A stretch of DNA of 64,000 bases, from NCBI GenBank assembly GCA_004010935.1, contig CP026511.1:4526001-4590000 (forward strand), given 5' to 3'. This DNA comes from Pseudomonadaceae bacterium SI-3 (lineage in GTDB: Bacteria; Pseudomonadota; Gammaproteobacteria; Pseudomonadales; Pseudomonadaceae). A program made the translations under genes and the position numbers. Positions 29,848-38,360 of this stretch are shown piece after piece. The number at the start of each line of letters is the position of its first letter. Positions within the stretch are counted from its first letter, which is position 1. Under the pieces are notes generated by a model, which was not told where the DNA came from, ran no database searches, and worked only from the letters and a program-made list of their open reading frames with translations.

Positions 29848-29953
29848 AAAAACCCGCCGAAGCGGGTTTTTTCTGACCTTTCCGAATCCGTTCGAGCGCC
29901 TTCCTGGCCATGGTCGATCGTCCTGATCCTGAGCGCATCCTGCGCTTCAGAGT
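29848..29953 (-). ncRNA. Rsm-type sRNA, copy C
   Basis: About 106 nt read leftwards. Loops: GCGC-AGGAT-GCGC; GATC-AGGAC-GATC; GCC-AGGAA-GGC; CGAA-CGGA-TTCG, the last two enclosed by GACC/GGTC. Six GGA motifs, then terminator AACCCGC TTCG GCGGGTT and T-run. The -10 box TAATCT (29960-29965) is identical to that of copy A. Between -10 and the GacA half-site is a perfect stem CTTCAGC/GCTGAAG (29970-29989). A minus-strand frame across it encodes a peptide with KKPASAGF, an artefact of the terminator. Confidence 0.83.
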
Positions 29954-30009
29954 GGGCATAGATTAATTACTTCAGCCCCGAAGCTGAAGCGGCGATCTGC
30001 GCAGGTTGT

Positions 30010-30015
30010 TGTAAG
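30010..30015. promoter_or_regulatory. GacA box half-site upstream of sRNA copy C
   Basis: TGTAAG 57-62 nt upstream of the inferred start of copy C, in the context TTGTAAGCCTTTCGCTATT shared with copy A. Another isolated TGTAAGC is at 30187-30193 with no sRNA-like element beside it. Confidence 0.6.
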
Positions 30016-30240
30016 CCTTTCGCTATTGGTGCGTAAACGATCGGACACCGAAGCCATTGCGGAGCAGCCAGGCCAGTTCCGAAAACTGCGCTAATTGTCG
30101 CGGCTAATACCAGCAAAAAGCGCTGAATAGCAGCTATCTCTCAGCTTAACGCATCGATCAACACGCTGATTTAGCTGTGTTCTACCTGTAAGCAAAGAGT
30201 CGCTTCGAGAACCGCCCTATAGCCCTACGTTTTGTCAGAA

Positions 30241-30834
30241 TTACTCCTGTCGGCTTTCGGTTTCGCAGCTCAAGGCCTGCTTGCGGTATCGACTCGGATG
30301 CCAGTAGCCCGACAGCAGTGGTAGCGGCGGTCCGTGCCAACCGCGGCGTCGCAGCTGCGTGGCGATTAGCGCATTCATGATCTTGTGCCCCATCAACAAC
30401 ACGCTGCCATGGGTTTCTGCCAGTTCGACGAGCTTGTCTGCAGCCGCACTGGCCCGTCGCTTTGACTCGCTGACTGGTTCAGTGTGACGCGCGAAACCGA
30501 GAAACCAGGCTGTTCGGAAAGTGATGCGCCAGACACGCGAAGGCATCAACGGATACGTCCAGTCGGGATAAGGCAGGTGCGCCTCGGCGAACAACGGATC
30601 GGGCTGGTGCAGGCATTGGCAGTTCAGGTGCTCGCGCGACTCCACGCAGCGCATCAGCGAGCTGCAAACCACGGTGCCGGCTGCATCGGCGAGTCGCCGC
30701 AGGGATTCGGGCCGCTCACCAGCGACGACACTGGCGGCGTTGTAACGCTCGACCCAATCCTTCATGCCGGCCGGCGTGCTCCACGGGTCGGCACTGTGGT
30801 CAGGCCGCCCATGACGCACCAGGATGATCTGCAT
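30241..30834 (-). CDS. Histidine phosphatase (phosphoglycerate-mutase-like) family protein
   Basis: 197 residues. LVRHGRPDH at the N-terminus supplies the phosphorylated His and neighbouring Arg; SSLMRCVESREHL gives the second Arg; LLMGHKIMNALIA gives the second His. This is the catalytic core of branch-1 histidine phosphatases. Not a glycolytic mutase by length or motif, so a small-molecule or protein phosphatase; substrate unknown. The ribosome site is weak. Lies alone upstream of the hibernation-factor gene's convergent space on the same strand. Confidence 0.8.
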   Translation of the reverse strand: MQIILVRHGRPDHSADPWSTPAGMKDWVERYNAASVVAGERPESLRRLADAAGTVVCSSLMRCVESREHLNCQCLHQPDPLFAEAHLPYPDWTYPLMPSRVWRITFRTAWFLGFARHTEPVSESKRRASAAADKLVELAETHGSVLLMGHKIMNALIATQLRRRGWHGPPLPLLSGYWHPSRYRKQALSCETESRQE

Positions 30835-30936
30835 GACGGGGCTACCAGACGGGACGATACTTATTCGAAACGTAACGGCAAAGCCGGTTCCGGGCTGTTC
30901 AAAAGATAACGGGACCGATGCGGATACGGGTGGGAA

Positions 30937-30959
30937 GGCCCTGGTACAAGACCAGGGCC
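30937..30959 (-). terminator. Terminator-like hairpin after the hibernation-factor-like gene
   Basis: Perfect 9-bp stem GGCCCTGGT / ACCAGGGCC with a 5-base loop, 7 bases after the stop of the gene at 30967-31389. The following T content is weak (TTCCC on the minus strand). Confidence 0.6.
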
Positions 30960-30966
30960 GGACGGC

Positions 30967-31389
30967 TTACTTATCGAGGGCTTCCTGTTTTTCCAGGAAA
31001 TCTTCTTCGAGCATCGCATCCTTGACTGCCTGCGGTTGTTCATCAAGCAGCGGATCATTGATCTCACCCCCTGAGAGCACCTTGGTATCCAGCTTGCCCA
31101 TCAGGTGTTCAAGCGCATGACGCATCTTCTCGACAGCCCCATCGACCGCAAGCTGCAACGACTCGGCTTTGTGGGTGACCGACACGGCTTGATGCCCCTT
31201 AGGGCGCGCTTCTATCTGGCAGCGCTTGTCATCAGCGCCAGCCTTTTGTGCATTCTCGTCGCTGACATGCACTTCGATGCGAGTGAGGAAATCGTCGAAG
31301 CGCTCCAGCCGCTCCTCTACGGTCGAACCGACCCATTCATGCAGCTCGACGCTGCCGGGGATGTGGTGGCTGTTGACTTGGACATGCAT
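30967..31389 (-). CDS. HPF/RaiA-family ribosome-associated protein
   Basis: 140 residues. Residues ~1-105 follow the hibernation-promoting-factor/YfiA fold: MHVQVNSHHIPGSVELHEWV, RIEVHVSDENAQK, CQIEARPKGHQAVSV and the basic helix VDGAVEKMRHALEHLMGKL. The ~35-residue acidic tail (EINDPLLDEQP..) has no match I recognise. AGGAG precedes the ATG. The hpf gene of Pseudomonas normally sits beside rpoN and ptsN; this one does not, so it is probably a paralogue active in stress or stationary phase. Confidence 0.78.
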   Translation of the reverse strand: MHVQVNSHHIPGSVELHEWVGSTVEERLERFDDFLTRIEVHVSDENAQKAGADDKRCQIEARPKGHQAVSVTHKAESLQLAVDGAVEKMRHALEHLMGKLDTKVLSGGEINDPLLDEQPQAVKDAMLEEDFLEKQEALDK

Positions 31390-31584
31390 ACGACTACTCC
31401 TGATTGATGACGTACCTACTAGGGTTCGAGGCGTCTGTACCGCCGAGGTTCAGCGGCTTCGTCTGTATGAATTGTCGCCAGACGTTGATTGGCCTCGCCT
31501 GACGCAGGTCAGTGAAGCGGCGCGCCGGGCACAGGCGTCGTCTCGCGTGCCTGATCATCAGCCGCTACGCCTCTTTAACCGATG

Positions 31585-32880
31585 TTATTCGTCCCCGGTT
31601 CGCCTATTCGCCTGATCGGCCTGCGCACCGAGCCGCCATCCCACCGCACCCCATACCGCCGCACTCACCGCGCCGACCAGGGCAACCAGCCAGACACCGT
31701 GGCCGAGGCTGTCGAGAAGAGCTTTGGCCCAGCCGCTCAGAGCATCACCACCGCGATAAACGACCGTATCGATGAAATTCTTCGCCTTGTATTTGCTCTC
31801 GGCATCCAGGGGAGCGAAAAGCATCTCCCGACCCGGGCGGACAAAGGCATACTCGCCGACGCGGCGCACGATCATCACCGCCGCCAGCGCAGCAAAGCTC
31901 GGCGCCAGCGCCAGTCCGATGAAACCCAGGCACACCAGCGCCGGTACCGCAGTGAGCAGCACTCTGACCCCTAGACGCTGGGCGATGCGCCCGGTAATGA
32001 ACAGCTGCGACAGCAACGCGCCAGCCTGGACCACGAAGTCGATTGCCCCGAAGACTCGCACCTGCTCGGCGCGGTCGGGAAACAGCTCGGCTACCAACCG
32101 CGCCTGCTCGAAATAGAGGAAGGTACTGGCGGTGGTCAGCAGCAGCACGAAAGCTGCAATGCCCAGCAGGTAGCCCGAACCGAGCACCCTTGTCAGGCCA
32201 CTGAACGGATTGCCCGCCACCGGCCGTTTTGGACTTTCGGCATGCTCCGCGCCGGGCCTGCCCGCGCCCAACACCTCGCGCCAATCCATCAGGTAATGCT
32301 TGATCACCACCGCAGCCGCCAGCAGCAGCGCTGCCAACAACATCAGCCCAAACTGGCCAAGCACGCCCACCAGCAAGGCGCTCATGGCAGGCCCGACCAG
32401 CCCGCCGACACTGGCACCAGCGGCGATGAAGGCAAACAGGCGCCGCGCCTGAGGCGCGTCGAACACATCGGCCATCAGACTCCACGCCACCGACACCACG
32501 AACAGGTTGTAGACCGAGATCCACACATAGAACACCCGTGCCAGCCAGACGCTGTCGTCGAGCAGGAAGAACAGCGTGGCGAACAGCAACAGGTTGCTGC
32601 AGAAGAAGCCGTACACCCAGTCGATGTAATGGATGCGCGCCACCCGCGAGTTGATCCAGGCGAACAGCGGCACGGCGAACAGCATGGAAAAAAAAGTCGC
32701 GGTGAACAGCCATTGCAGGTTGTCGACGCCCCCCTGAATCCCCATGGACTCACGAATCGGTCGCAGCATGAAGTAGCCGGAGAACAGGCAGAAGAAAAGG
32801 CCGAACCCAGCCAGTGCCGCACTCAGCTCACCGGGACGGGCATTGATCGTAACTGCTGCGCGCGCAGCGAGCGGCTTCAT
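31585..32880 (-). CDS. MFS transporter related to Npt/NTP-NDP exchangers
   Basis: 431 residues, about twelve hydrophobic helices, no signal peptide. The first helix carries FFCLFSGYFMLRPIRESMG, and the linker near ~340-365 reads VRRVGEYAFVRPGREMLF, both typical of a group annotated either as MFS or as ATP/ADP-translocase-like (Npt) carriers. The charged loop between helices 6 and 7 is at ~195-225. GGAGG precedes the ATG. No partner gene shows the cargo; nucleotide exchange is only a family hint. Confidence 0.75.
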   Translation of the reverse strand: MKPLAARAAVTINARPGELSAALAGFGLFFCLFSGYFMLRPIRESMGIQGGVDNLQWLFTATFFSMLFAVPLFAWINSRVARIHYIDWVYGFFCSNLLLFATLFFLLDDSVWLARVFYVWISVYNLFVVSVAWSLMADVFDAPQARRLFAFIAAGASVGGLVGPAMSALLVGVLGQFGLMLLAALLLAAAVVIKHYLMDWREVLGAGRPGAEHAESPKRPVAGNPFSGLTRVLGSGYLLGIAAFVLLLTTASTFLYFEQARLVAELFPDRAEQVRVFGAIDFVVQAGALLSQLFITGRIAQRLGVRVLLTAVPALVCLGFIGLALAPSFAALAAVMIVRRVGEYAFVRPGREMLFAPLDAESKYKAKNFIDTVVYRGGDALSGWAKALLDSLGHGVWLVALVGAVSAAVWGAVGWRLGAQADQANRRTGDE

Positions 32881-32914
32881 TAATCAGCCTCCGCTGAAGC
32901 CTCTCCAACCGGCT

Positions 32915-33832
32915 TCATTGAAAGGCTTCGACGATCATTTCTCGCTGGCGCGCGTCCGGCAAACGGCCCTGCCCGGCCATGATGTTGTCGGCCATGTAAC
33001 GCGGATTGGAGGTGGCGGGAATCACCGTGGTCACCGCCGGCTCAGCGAGAATGAACTTGAGCAACAGCTGTGCCCAGGAACTGGCATCGACATCCGACGC
33101 CCAAGTCGGCAGTGGCTTGCCCTTGACCCGCGAGAGCAGGTTGCCGCGGGTAAAAGGCCGGTTGATTAGCGTGGCAATGCCGTTATCAGCGCAATACGGC
33201 AGCAATCGTTTTTCGGCGTTGCGCTCGCTGACCGAATAGTTGAACTGAACGAAGTCGACCGGCTCCTGCTTGAGCACCTCGAGCAACCGATCATGGGCGG
33301 ATTCGACATAGTGCGTCACGCCGATATAACGGATGCGCCCCTGTTCCTTGAGCTCGCGCAACAGGCCCAGTTGGGTACGCGTGTCCTGCAGGTTGTGCAC
33401 TTGAATCAGGTCGATCATGTCGGTCTGCAGCGTCTCGAAACTCTTCTCGATCTGTGCCAGACCACGCTCACGGCCAGTGGCGGAGACCTTGGTCGCGAGG
33501 AAAACCTGATCACGCACGTCACGACGCTGGATCAGCTCCCCCACCACGCGATCGGCATTGCCGTAGCTCGGCGCGGTATCGATCACCTTTGCGCCGCCTT
33601 CGACGAAGACTCGCAGCACATCCAGCAAGGCCTGCATGTCAGGGTCGTCGACACGGATGTCATGCGTACGCGAGGTGCCCAGCCCGATCACCGGAAGCAA
33701 TTCGCCGGAGGCAGGGATCGGTCGCACTCGCAACGCTTCGGCGGCTCTTCCCAGCAATGGCAACAGCGGCCCGAGGGTGGCAACAGTGGCTAACAGGGCG
33801 GAACGATAGAGCAGCTGACGGCGAGTCTGCAT
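32915..33832 (-). CDS. Exported aldo/keto reductase
   Basis: 305 residues. The N-terminus MQTRRQLLYRSALLATVATLG has twin Arg before a hydrophobic stretch, a Tat signal. The mature part is an AKR barrel with catalytic Asp and Tyr in IDTAPSYGNADRVVG, Lys in FLATKVSATG and the His in DLIQVHNLQD. The start is the ATG behind GGAGA; an upstream frame to 33988 is not supported. Tat export fits a protein that must carry NADPH folded. It ends 34 bp before the transporter gene start, on the same strand, so the two could be cotranscribed. Confidence 0.83.
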   Translation of the reverse strand: MQTRRQLLYRSALLATVATLGPLLPLLGRAAEALRVRPIPASGELLPVIGLGTSRTHDIRVDDPDMQALLDVLRVFVEGGAKVIDTAPSYGNADRVVGELIQRRDVRDQVFLATKVSATGRERGLAQIEKSFETLQTDMIDLIQVHNLQDTRTQLGLLRELKEQGRIRYIGVTHYVESAHDRLLEVLKQEPVDFVQFNYSVSERNAEKRLLPYCADNGIATLINRPFTRGNLLSRVKGKPLPTWASDVDASSWAQLLLKFILAEPAVTTVIPATSNPRYMADNIMAGQGRLPDARQREMIVEAFQ

Positions 33833-34108
33833 GAGCGGGTCTCCGGGTCGGGCGGTGGCGGCGACGTTGAGTATGGTCGACGCCGCACGACGCACCGGTA
33901 GATCCGATGACCAGAGCTTTTCTGTATGTGACAGCGCAGTGAGAGCAGACCGCCCAAGATGCGCAGCTTGCAAGAACAGGCAGCCCATCGGCTCGGCCGC
34001 GCAGTGGTGGCATTATGCTTTCATTTAAGTTCTACTTCGCCGCGCCAAACTGGCAAGCACCGGCTCAGCTCGACCCATAGCTGCGGCTTGCTTCCTATCG
34101 AGAGACCG

Positions 34109-34303
34109 ATGCACCCAACCCCTTCACGCCCCAGCGGGCAACCGACCAACGCAGCGCCACTGAAACAGCGCCGCAGGAGACAGCGCCTGATCAGCCTGGC
34201 CTATGCCCTGGGGCTGCTGCTGGTGTTTCTGCTCAGTCTGTTGCTGTTACCGGACGACGCCGGGCTGGGCAAGCTACTCTGGGGCGCACGCGGCCCCGGC
34301 TAG
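34109..34303 (+). CDS. Small single-helix membrane protein
   Basis: 64 residues: a Pro/Gln-rich start, a basic patch KQRRRRQR (residues ~24-31), then one hydrophobic helix LAYALGLLLVFLLSLLLLP and a short tail. GAGAG precedes the ATG. The positive patch before the helix predicts N-terminus in the cytoplasm. Convergent with the chemoreceptor gene. No known family. Confidence 0.5.
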   Translation: MHPTPSRPSGQPTNAAPLKQRRRRQRLISLAYALGLLLVFLLSLLLLPDDAGLGKLLWGARGPG

Positions 34304-34329
34304 CCGATCGCCACGAACCACGGGAGCGG

Positions 34330-35964
34330 TCAGACCTGGAAACGTCCCACCAGGGCAGCCAGACTCTGGGACAGCCCCGACAATTGCTGACTGGCCTGCA
34401 TGCTTTTCGATGAATTGGCGGCCGCATCATCGGAGAGATCTCGGATATCGCTGATGTTGCGGGCAATCTCCTCGGTGACGCTGCTCTGCTCCTCACAGGC
34501 CGTAGCAATCTGCGCCGCCATGTCATTGATGCGCTGAACCGACTGCGTCGTATCCGCCAGCACCTGATCGACCCCAGCAGCCCGTTCTACGCTGTCGCGC
34601 GCCTTGCTACTGCCGGCATGCATCGCCTGCACGGCCTTGGCGACGCCCCCCTGCAACCGCTCGATGCGTAGCTGAATGTCCTTAGTCGAATCCTGAGTAC
34701 GGCCCGCCAACGCTCGCACCTCGTCCGCCACCACGGCGAAACCACGACCCTGCTCGCCGGCACGGGCGGCCTCGATGGCGGCATTCAGCGCCAGCAGGTT
34801 GGTCTGCTCGGCAATACCGCGAATCACTTCAAGCACCGCACCGATGCTGGCGGTCTCCTCAGCCAGTGCCTCAATAGTTTTCGAGGTGCTTTCCACTTCC
34901 TGAGCCAGCTGACGGATCGACTGGACGGTACTGCTGACCACGGCAGCGCCCTGGCTTGATTGTTGTTGCGCATCGCGTGCCGCATCCGAGGCGTTCTGTG
35001 CATTCAGCGCGACCTCGTGTACCGCAGCGCTCATTTCCGTGGCAGCCGTGCTGACCTGGTCCACTGCGGCGTGCTCGCTGTTGATCAATTGATCATTGGT
35101 CGCCGCCATCCGCGCCATGTCACGTGCAGCCGTATCGACTTCCGCCGTCACCCGACCGACTTCGGCGATCAGTGGTTGCAGCTTGTCGAGAAAGCGATTG
35201 AACGCATTGCCGAGCTGGCCCAGCTCGTCAGCCGAGCGAACGTCCAGGCGGGCGCGCAGATCGCCGTCGCCCTCAGCGATCTGCTGCACACGGTCGAGCA
35301 GCCGGCGCAGCGGCTTGAGCACCACCAGCGGCAGGCCGAGCACCAGCAGCACGCAGCCCAGCAAGCCGATCACCAGCAGCGTGCCCTGTTGCGTCTCGGT
35401 GCTCGCGCCCTCGGCGATCGCCGCCGCGCCGATCTCGTGGGCAGCTTCATCCTCCAGATTGCCGAGCTGATCGATGGCGTCACGCATGCTGTCGAAGCGT
35501 GCCTCGCTGTCGCCGAAGCTCAACGTGCTGGCCGCCTGCGGGTCAAGGTCGATCTGCTCGATGACCCGCTGCGACACCGCCGACCATTGGGCGAACCCGC
35601 GGTTGAATTGCTCGACCAGCGCCATGGCCTCAGGCCCCGGCTGCATCGCCGCATATTTCTGCACCCGGTCGTAGGCCTGCTGAAGATTTTCCGCGTGGCT
35701 GGCCTTGAGTGCATCGAGGTGATCCCCCGCATCGCTGTCGAGCAGGCTGCGCTCAGCGACGAAGGCTTGATAGAGGTCGCGGTCGGCATTGAGCAGCAGG
35801 CTGATGGCAGGCAGATGCCGCGACGCGAGCCGCTCGCTGGAATCGGCGACGCGCTCGATGCCGCGTATGCCAAAGACTCCCATCAGCACAAGCAGGATGG
35901 CGAGCGCCGCGATGGGCAGGGTGATTTTCCAGCGGAATCCGAGATCGACGAAAAGGCGGGGCAT
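34330..35964 (-). CDS. Methyl-accepting chemotaxis protein
   Basis: 544 residues. Membrane helix ~13-33, periplasmic four-helix-bundle sensor ~34-193 ([21 protein letters not shown]), second helix ~194-215, HAMP ~216-270 ([21 protein letters not shown]), and a signalling coiled coil to ~535 with tip segment [19 protein letters not shown]. No C-terminal CheR-docking pentapeptide is present. AAGGAG before ATG. Divergent from the cytoplasmic FIST receptor (352-bp gap). Ligand unknown. Confidence 0.93.
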   Translation of the reverse strand: MPRLFVDLGFRWKITLPIAALAILLVLMGVFGIRGIERVADSSERLASRHLPAISLLLNADRDLYQAFVAERSLLDSDAGDHLDALKASHAENLQQAYDRVQKYAAMQPGPEAMALVEQFNRGFAQWSAVSQRVIEQIDLDPQAASTLSFGDSEARFDSMRDAIDQLGNLEDEAAHEIGAAAIAEGASTETQQGTLLVIGLLGCVLLVLGLPLVVLKPLRRLLDRVQQIAEGDGDLRARLDVRSADELGQLGNAFNRFLDKLQPLIAEVGRVTAEVDTAARDMARMAATNDQLINSEHAAVDQVSTAATEMSAAVHEVALNAQNASDAARDAQQQSSQGAAVVSSTVQSIRQLAQEVESTSKTIEALAEETASIGAVLEVIRGIAEQTNLLALNAAIEAARAGEQGRGFAVVADEVRALAGRTQDSTKDIQLRIERLQGGVAKAVQAMHAGSSKARDSVERAAGVDQVLADTTQSVQRINDMAAQIATACEEQSSVTEEIARNISDIRDLSDDAAANSSKSMQASQQLSGLSQSLAALVGRFQV

Positions 35965-36316
35965 GACAGTGCTCCTTGGCAGGCTTATCCATGGCTATCG
36001 GCCGCAATGGCTGCGGCAACAGGTCACCCGTCGACCATTGCACAGCAACCGCAACGTTCCGTTGAGGCAGGTCAACCCGCGAGACAGGCGGCCCGGCATT
36101 GCCGGAGGCGTGCCACTGGCACCCACCGGTACTTTCGGATGAATGCCAAGGTTGCATGGCGATCTTTCCGCCGGCGACCGATAACGTGTCGGACGGAGAT
36201 ACCGCCTAGCCGTCTGCAGGCGACCCTGCCGAAGCCGATAACCAAGACAGCCGATCAGCGTTTCGACCGGTGCGGGAGCGGGCCGATGTTCCGCTTCGTC
36301 CTACCAAGCGCGAGTA
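35965..36316. other. 352-bp gap between divergent chemoreceptors
   Basis: No gene. One perfect match to the FliA (sigma-28) -10 element, GCCGATAA, lies at 36234-36241, 76 bases before the FIST receptor start; a near match ACCGATAA is at ~36177. No convincing -35 (TAAA-like) is present at either, so these are weak candidates. Confidence 0.35.
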
Positions 36317-38344
36317 ATGCCCATGTTTACGCTCTCCCGATTCAAGCCAGGCCACACGCAAACCAACGGCACGGCAAGCTTGCTCTGCTCGGCTCAGCAG
36401 CTCTCACAGCAGCTCGCCGCCCTGCGCTTCAACCCGACCTACATTGCCGGCTTCGTCTCGCCGCATGTAAATCTCGATGAGGTGGCTCGGCAGGTATCGC
36501 AGCGCTTTCCGAACGCAACGATCAGCCTGTGTACCACGGCGGGCGAGCTGTCCAGCGAGGGCCAGCGGCTCTACTGTGCGACCGGCGCACAGTGGGATCG
36601 GGTAGTGCTGCAGCTGTTCGACGCCAGCGTGATCGCCGCGGCCGAGATCGTCCGCGTGCCGCTGGAGTGCGAGGACATCCGCGGCGGGGGCCAGCGGCTG
36701 TCGATGGGCGAACGCATCGCGCGCCTCACGGCGTCGATCAAGCGTGTGCAGGTGTCGATGAAGATCGATTACCGCGACACCTTGGCAAACATTTTCTTCG
36801 ATGGTCTCTCCGCGTCTGAATCCTTCTTCATGGAAGCGCTGTACGAGTCCGGGCGTTTTCCCTGCCTGTTCGTCGGCGGCTCGGCCGGTGGCAAGCTGGA
36901 TTTTCAGAAGACTCAACTGCATGACGGCAAGCGCAGCTACCAGAACCATGCGCTGATCGTCTTCCTCAAATGCGCGCCGGACGTGCGCTTCGGCGTGTTC
37001 AAGAGCCAGAATTTCGAGCCGACGCCGCTCAGCCTGAGCGTACTCAGCGCCTCCCTGGAGGATCGCTACATCAGCCAGGTGGTCGACTCACGCGGCAACA
37101 TCCGCACCATGGTCCAGGCGCTGTGCGAGGCGCTCAAGTGTGCGCCGCAGGAGCTCGAGCAGCGACTGTCTGACTACTCCTTCGCCATCCGCGTCGGCGA
37201 GGAAGTGTTCGTCCGCTCGATCTCGCAGATCGACTTCGCCAACGAGCGGGTGCACCTGTTCTGCGACGTCGCGCCGGGCGAGGAGCTGATCATGGTCAAA
37301 CGCACACCGCTGGCCGAAACCACCCGCCGTGACTATCAACGATTCATGCAGAACAAACCCGGCAAACCGTTGGTGGGCATCCTCAACGACTGCATCCTGC
37401 GCCGGCTGAACAACGAGCAGGCACTGGGCGGCATGGACCCGGTGTTCGATGACGTGCCGGTGGCCGGCTACTCGACCTTCGGCGAGATCCTCGGGCTCAA
37501 CCTCAACCAGACCCTGACCGCGGTGTTCTTCTTCCGCACCAACGGCAAGGATGAGTTCCACGACGAGTACACCGACAACTTCATCGCCTACCACGGCGAG
37601 TTCAAGGCGTTCTTCCTGCGCCGGCAGATCAAGAAGCTGACCGGCCTGAGCCAGGTGGTGGTCAAGCAGATCGAACAGTTCAAGCGCCAGGACTACAGCA
37701 GCGCGGTCGACATCAACGGCCTCGACGAACACATCCGCCCGGTGTTCCGCGGCCTGGCCGACCTTGGCCAGGTGCTGTCCCAGGCTGATCATGAGCGGCA
37801 GTCCATGTCCGAGCAGCTGAGCCAGTGCGCCAACGAGCTGCACGGCTCGATGGACGACCTGACGCTGAACATCAACCAGCAGGGCACGGTCATCGAACAG
37901 GCTGGCAGCTCGGTCAAGCAGATGGTCCACCAGGCCGACGAGGTAGTCAGCAGCGCCCGCGATCTGGCGCAGTCGAGTCAGCGCATCCAGTCGGTGGTGC
38001 AGACCATTCAGCAAATCGCCGGGCAGACCAACCTGCTGGCGCTCAACGCGGCGATCGAAGCAGCGCGCGCCGGCGAGCAAGGCCGCGGGTTCGCGGTGGT
38101 GGCCGACGAAGTGCGCAAGCTGGCCGAGATCACCGGCAAGAACGCCGAGGAAATCGGCACCGACATCGACCGCCTGGCCAGCGAGATTCGCGCGGTGGCG
38201 CAGCACATCGAGACCCAGTCGGCCGGTGTCGGCTCGCTCACCGGGCTGCTCGATGCGCTGGAAAATTCGAGCAACCTCACCGCCGGCACCTCACGCCAGA
38301 CCAAGGGCGTCGCCGACCGGCTGATTGGCCTGACCGCGCGCTGA
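36317..38344 (+). CDS. Cytoplasmic chemoreceptor with FIST sensor domain
   Basis: 675 residues, no membrane segment. Residues ~35-230 are a FIST N domain ([42 protein letters not shown]), ~235-430 FIST C ([21 protein letters not shown]), ~430-510 a helical linker, then a short MCP signalling hairpin with tip [20 protein letters not shown] at ~571. FIST domains are proposed to bind small ligands such as amino acids. The signalling part is shorter than in classical receptors and ends ~70 residues after the tip. Start could be either Met of MPM. Ends 16 bp before the convergent recQ gene. Confidence 0.9.
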   Translation: MPMFTLSRFKPGHTQTNGTASLLCSAQQLSQQLAALRFNPTYIAGFVSPHVNLDEVARQVSQRFPNATISLCTTAGELSSEGQRLYCATGAQWDRVVLQLFDASVIAAAEIVRVPLECEDIRGGGQRLSMGERIARLTASIKRVQVSMKIDYRDTLANIFFDGLSASESFFMEALYESGRFPCLFVGGSAGGKLDFQKTQLHDGKRSYQNHALIVFLKCAPDVRFGVFKSQNFEPTPLSLSVLSASLEDRYISQVVDSRGNIRTMVQALCEALKCAPQELEQRLSDYSFAIRVGEEVFVRSISQIDFANERVHLFCDVAPGEELIMVKRTPLAETTRRDYQRFMQNKPGKPLVGILNDCILRRLNNEQALGGMDPVFDDVPVAGYSTFGEILGLNLNQTLTAVFFFRTNGKDEFHDEYTDNFIAYHGEFKAFFLRRQIKKLTGLSQVVVKQIEQFKRQDYSSAVDINGLDEHIRPVFRGLADLGQVLSQADHERQSMSEQLSQCANELHGSMDDLTLNINQQGTVIEQAGSSVKQMVHQADEVVSSARDLAQSSQRIQSVVQTIQQIAGQTNLLALNAAIEAARAGEQGRGFAVVADEVRKLAEITGKNAEEIGTDIDRLASEIRAVAQHIETQSAGVGSLTGLLDALENSSNLTAGTSRQTKGVADRLIGLTAR

Positions 38345-38360
38345 GGCTCTTCGCCGACGA

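Noticed and set aside
26881..30044. The repeats as an insertion sequence or MITE
   Set aside because: No terminal inverted repeats, no target duplications and no transposase. The conserved parts are promoter, RNA hairpins and terminator.
30187..30193. Fourth TGTAAGC, suggesting a fourth sRNA
   Set aside because: No GGA-loop hairpins or terminator lie at the matching distance on the minus strand.
36234..36241. Firm FliA promoter for the FIST receptor
   Set aside because: Perfect -10 match only; no acceptable -35 at the right spacing, so kept only as a weak note.
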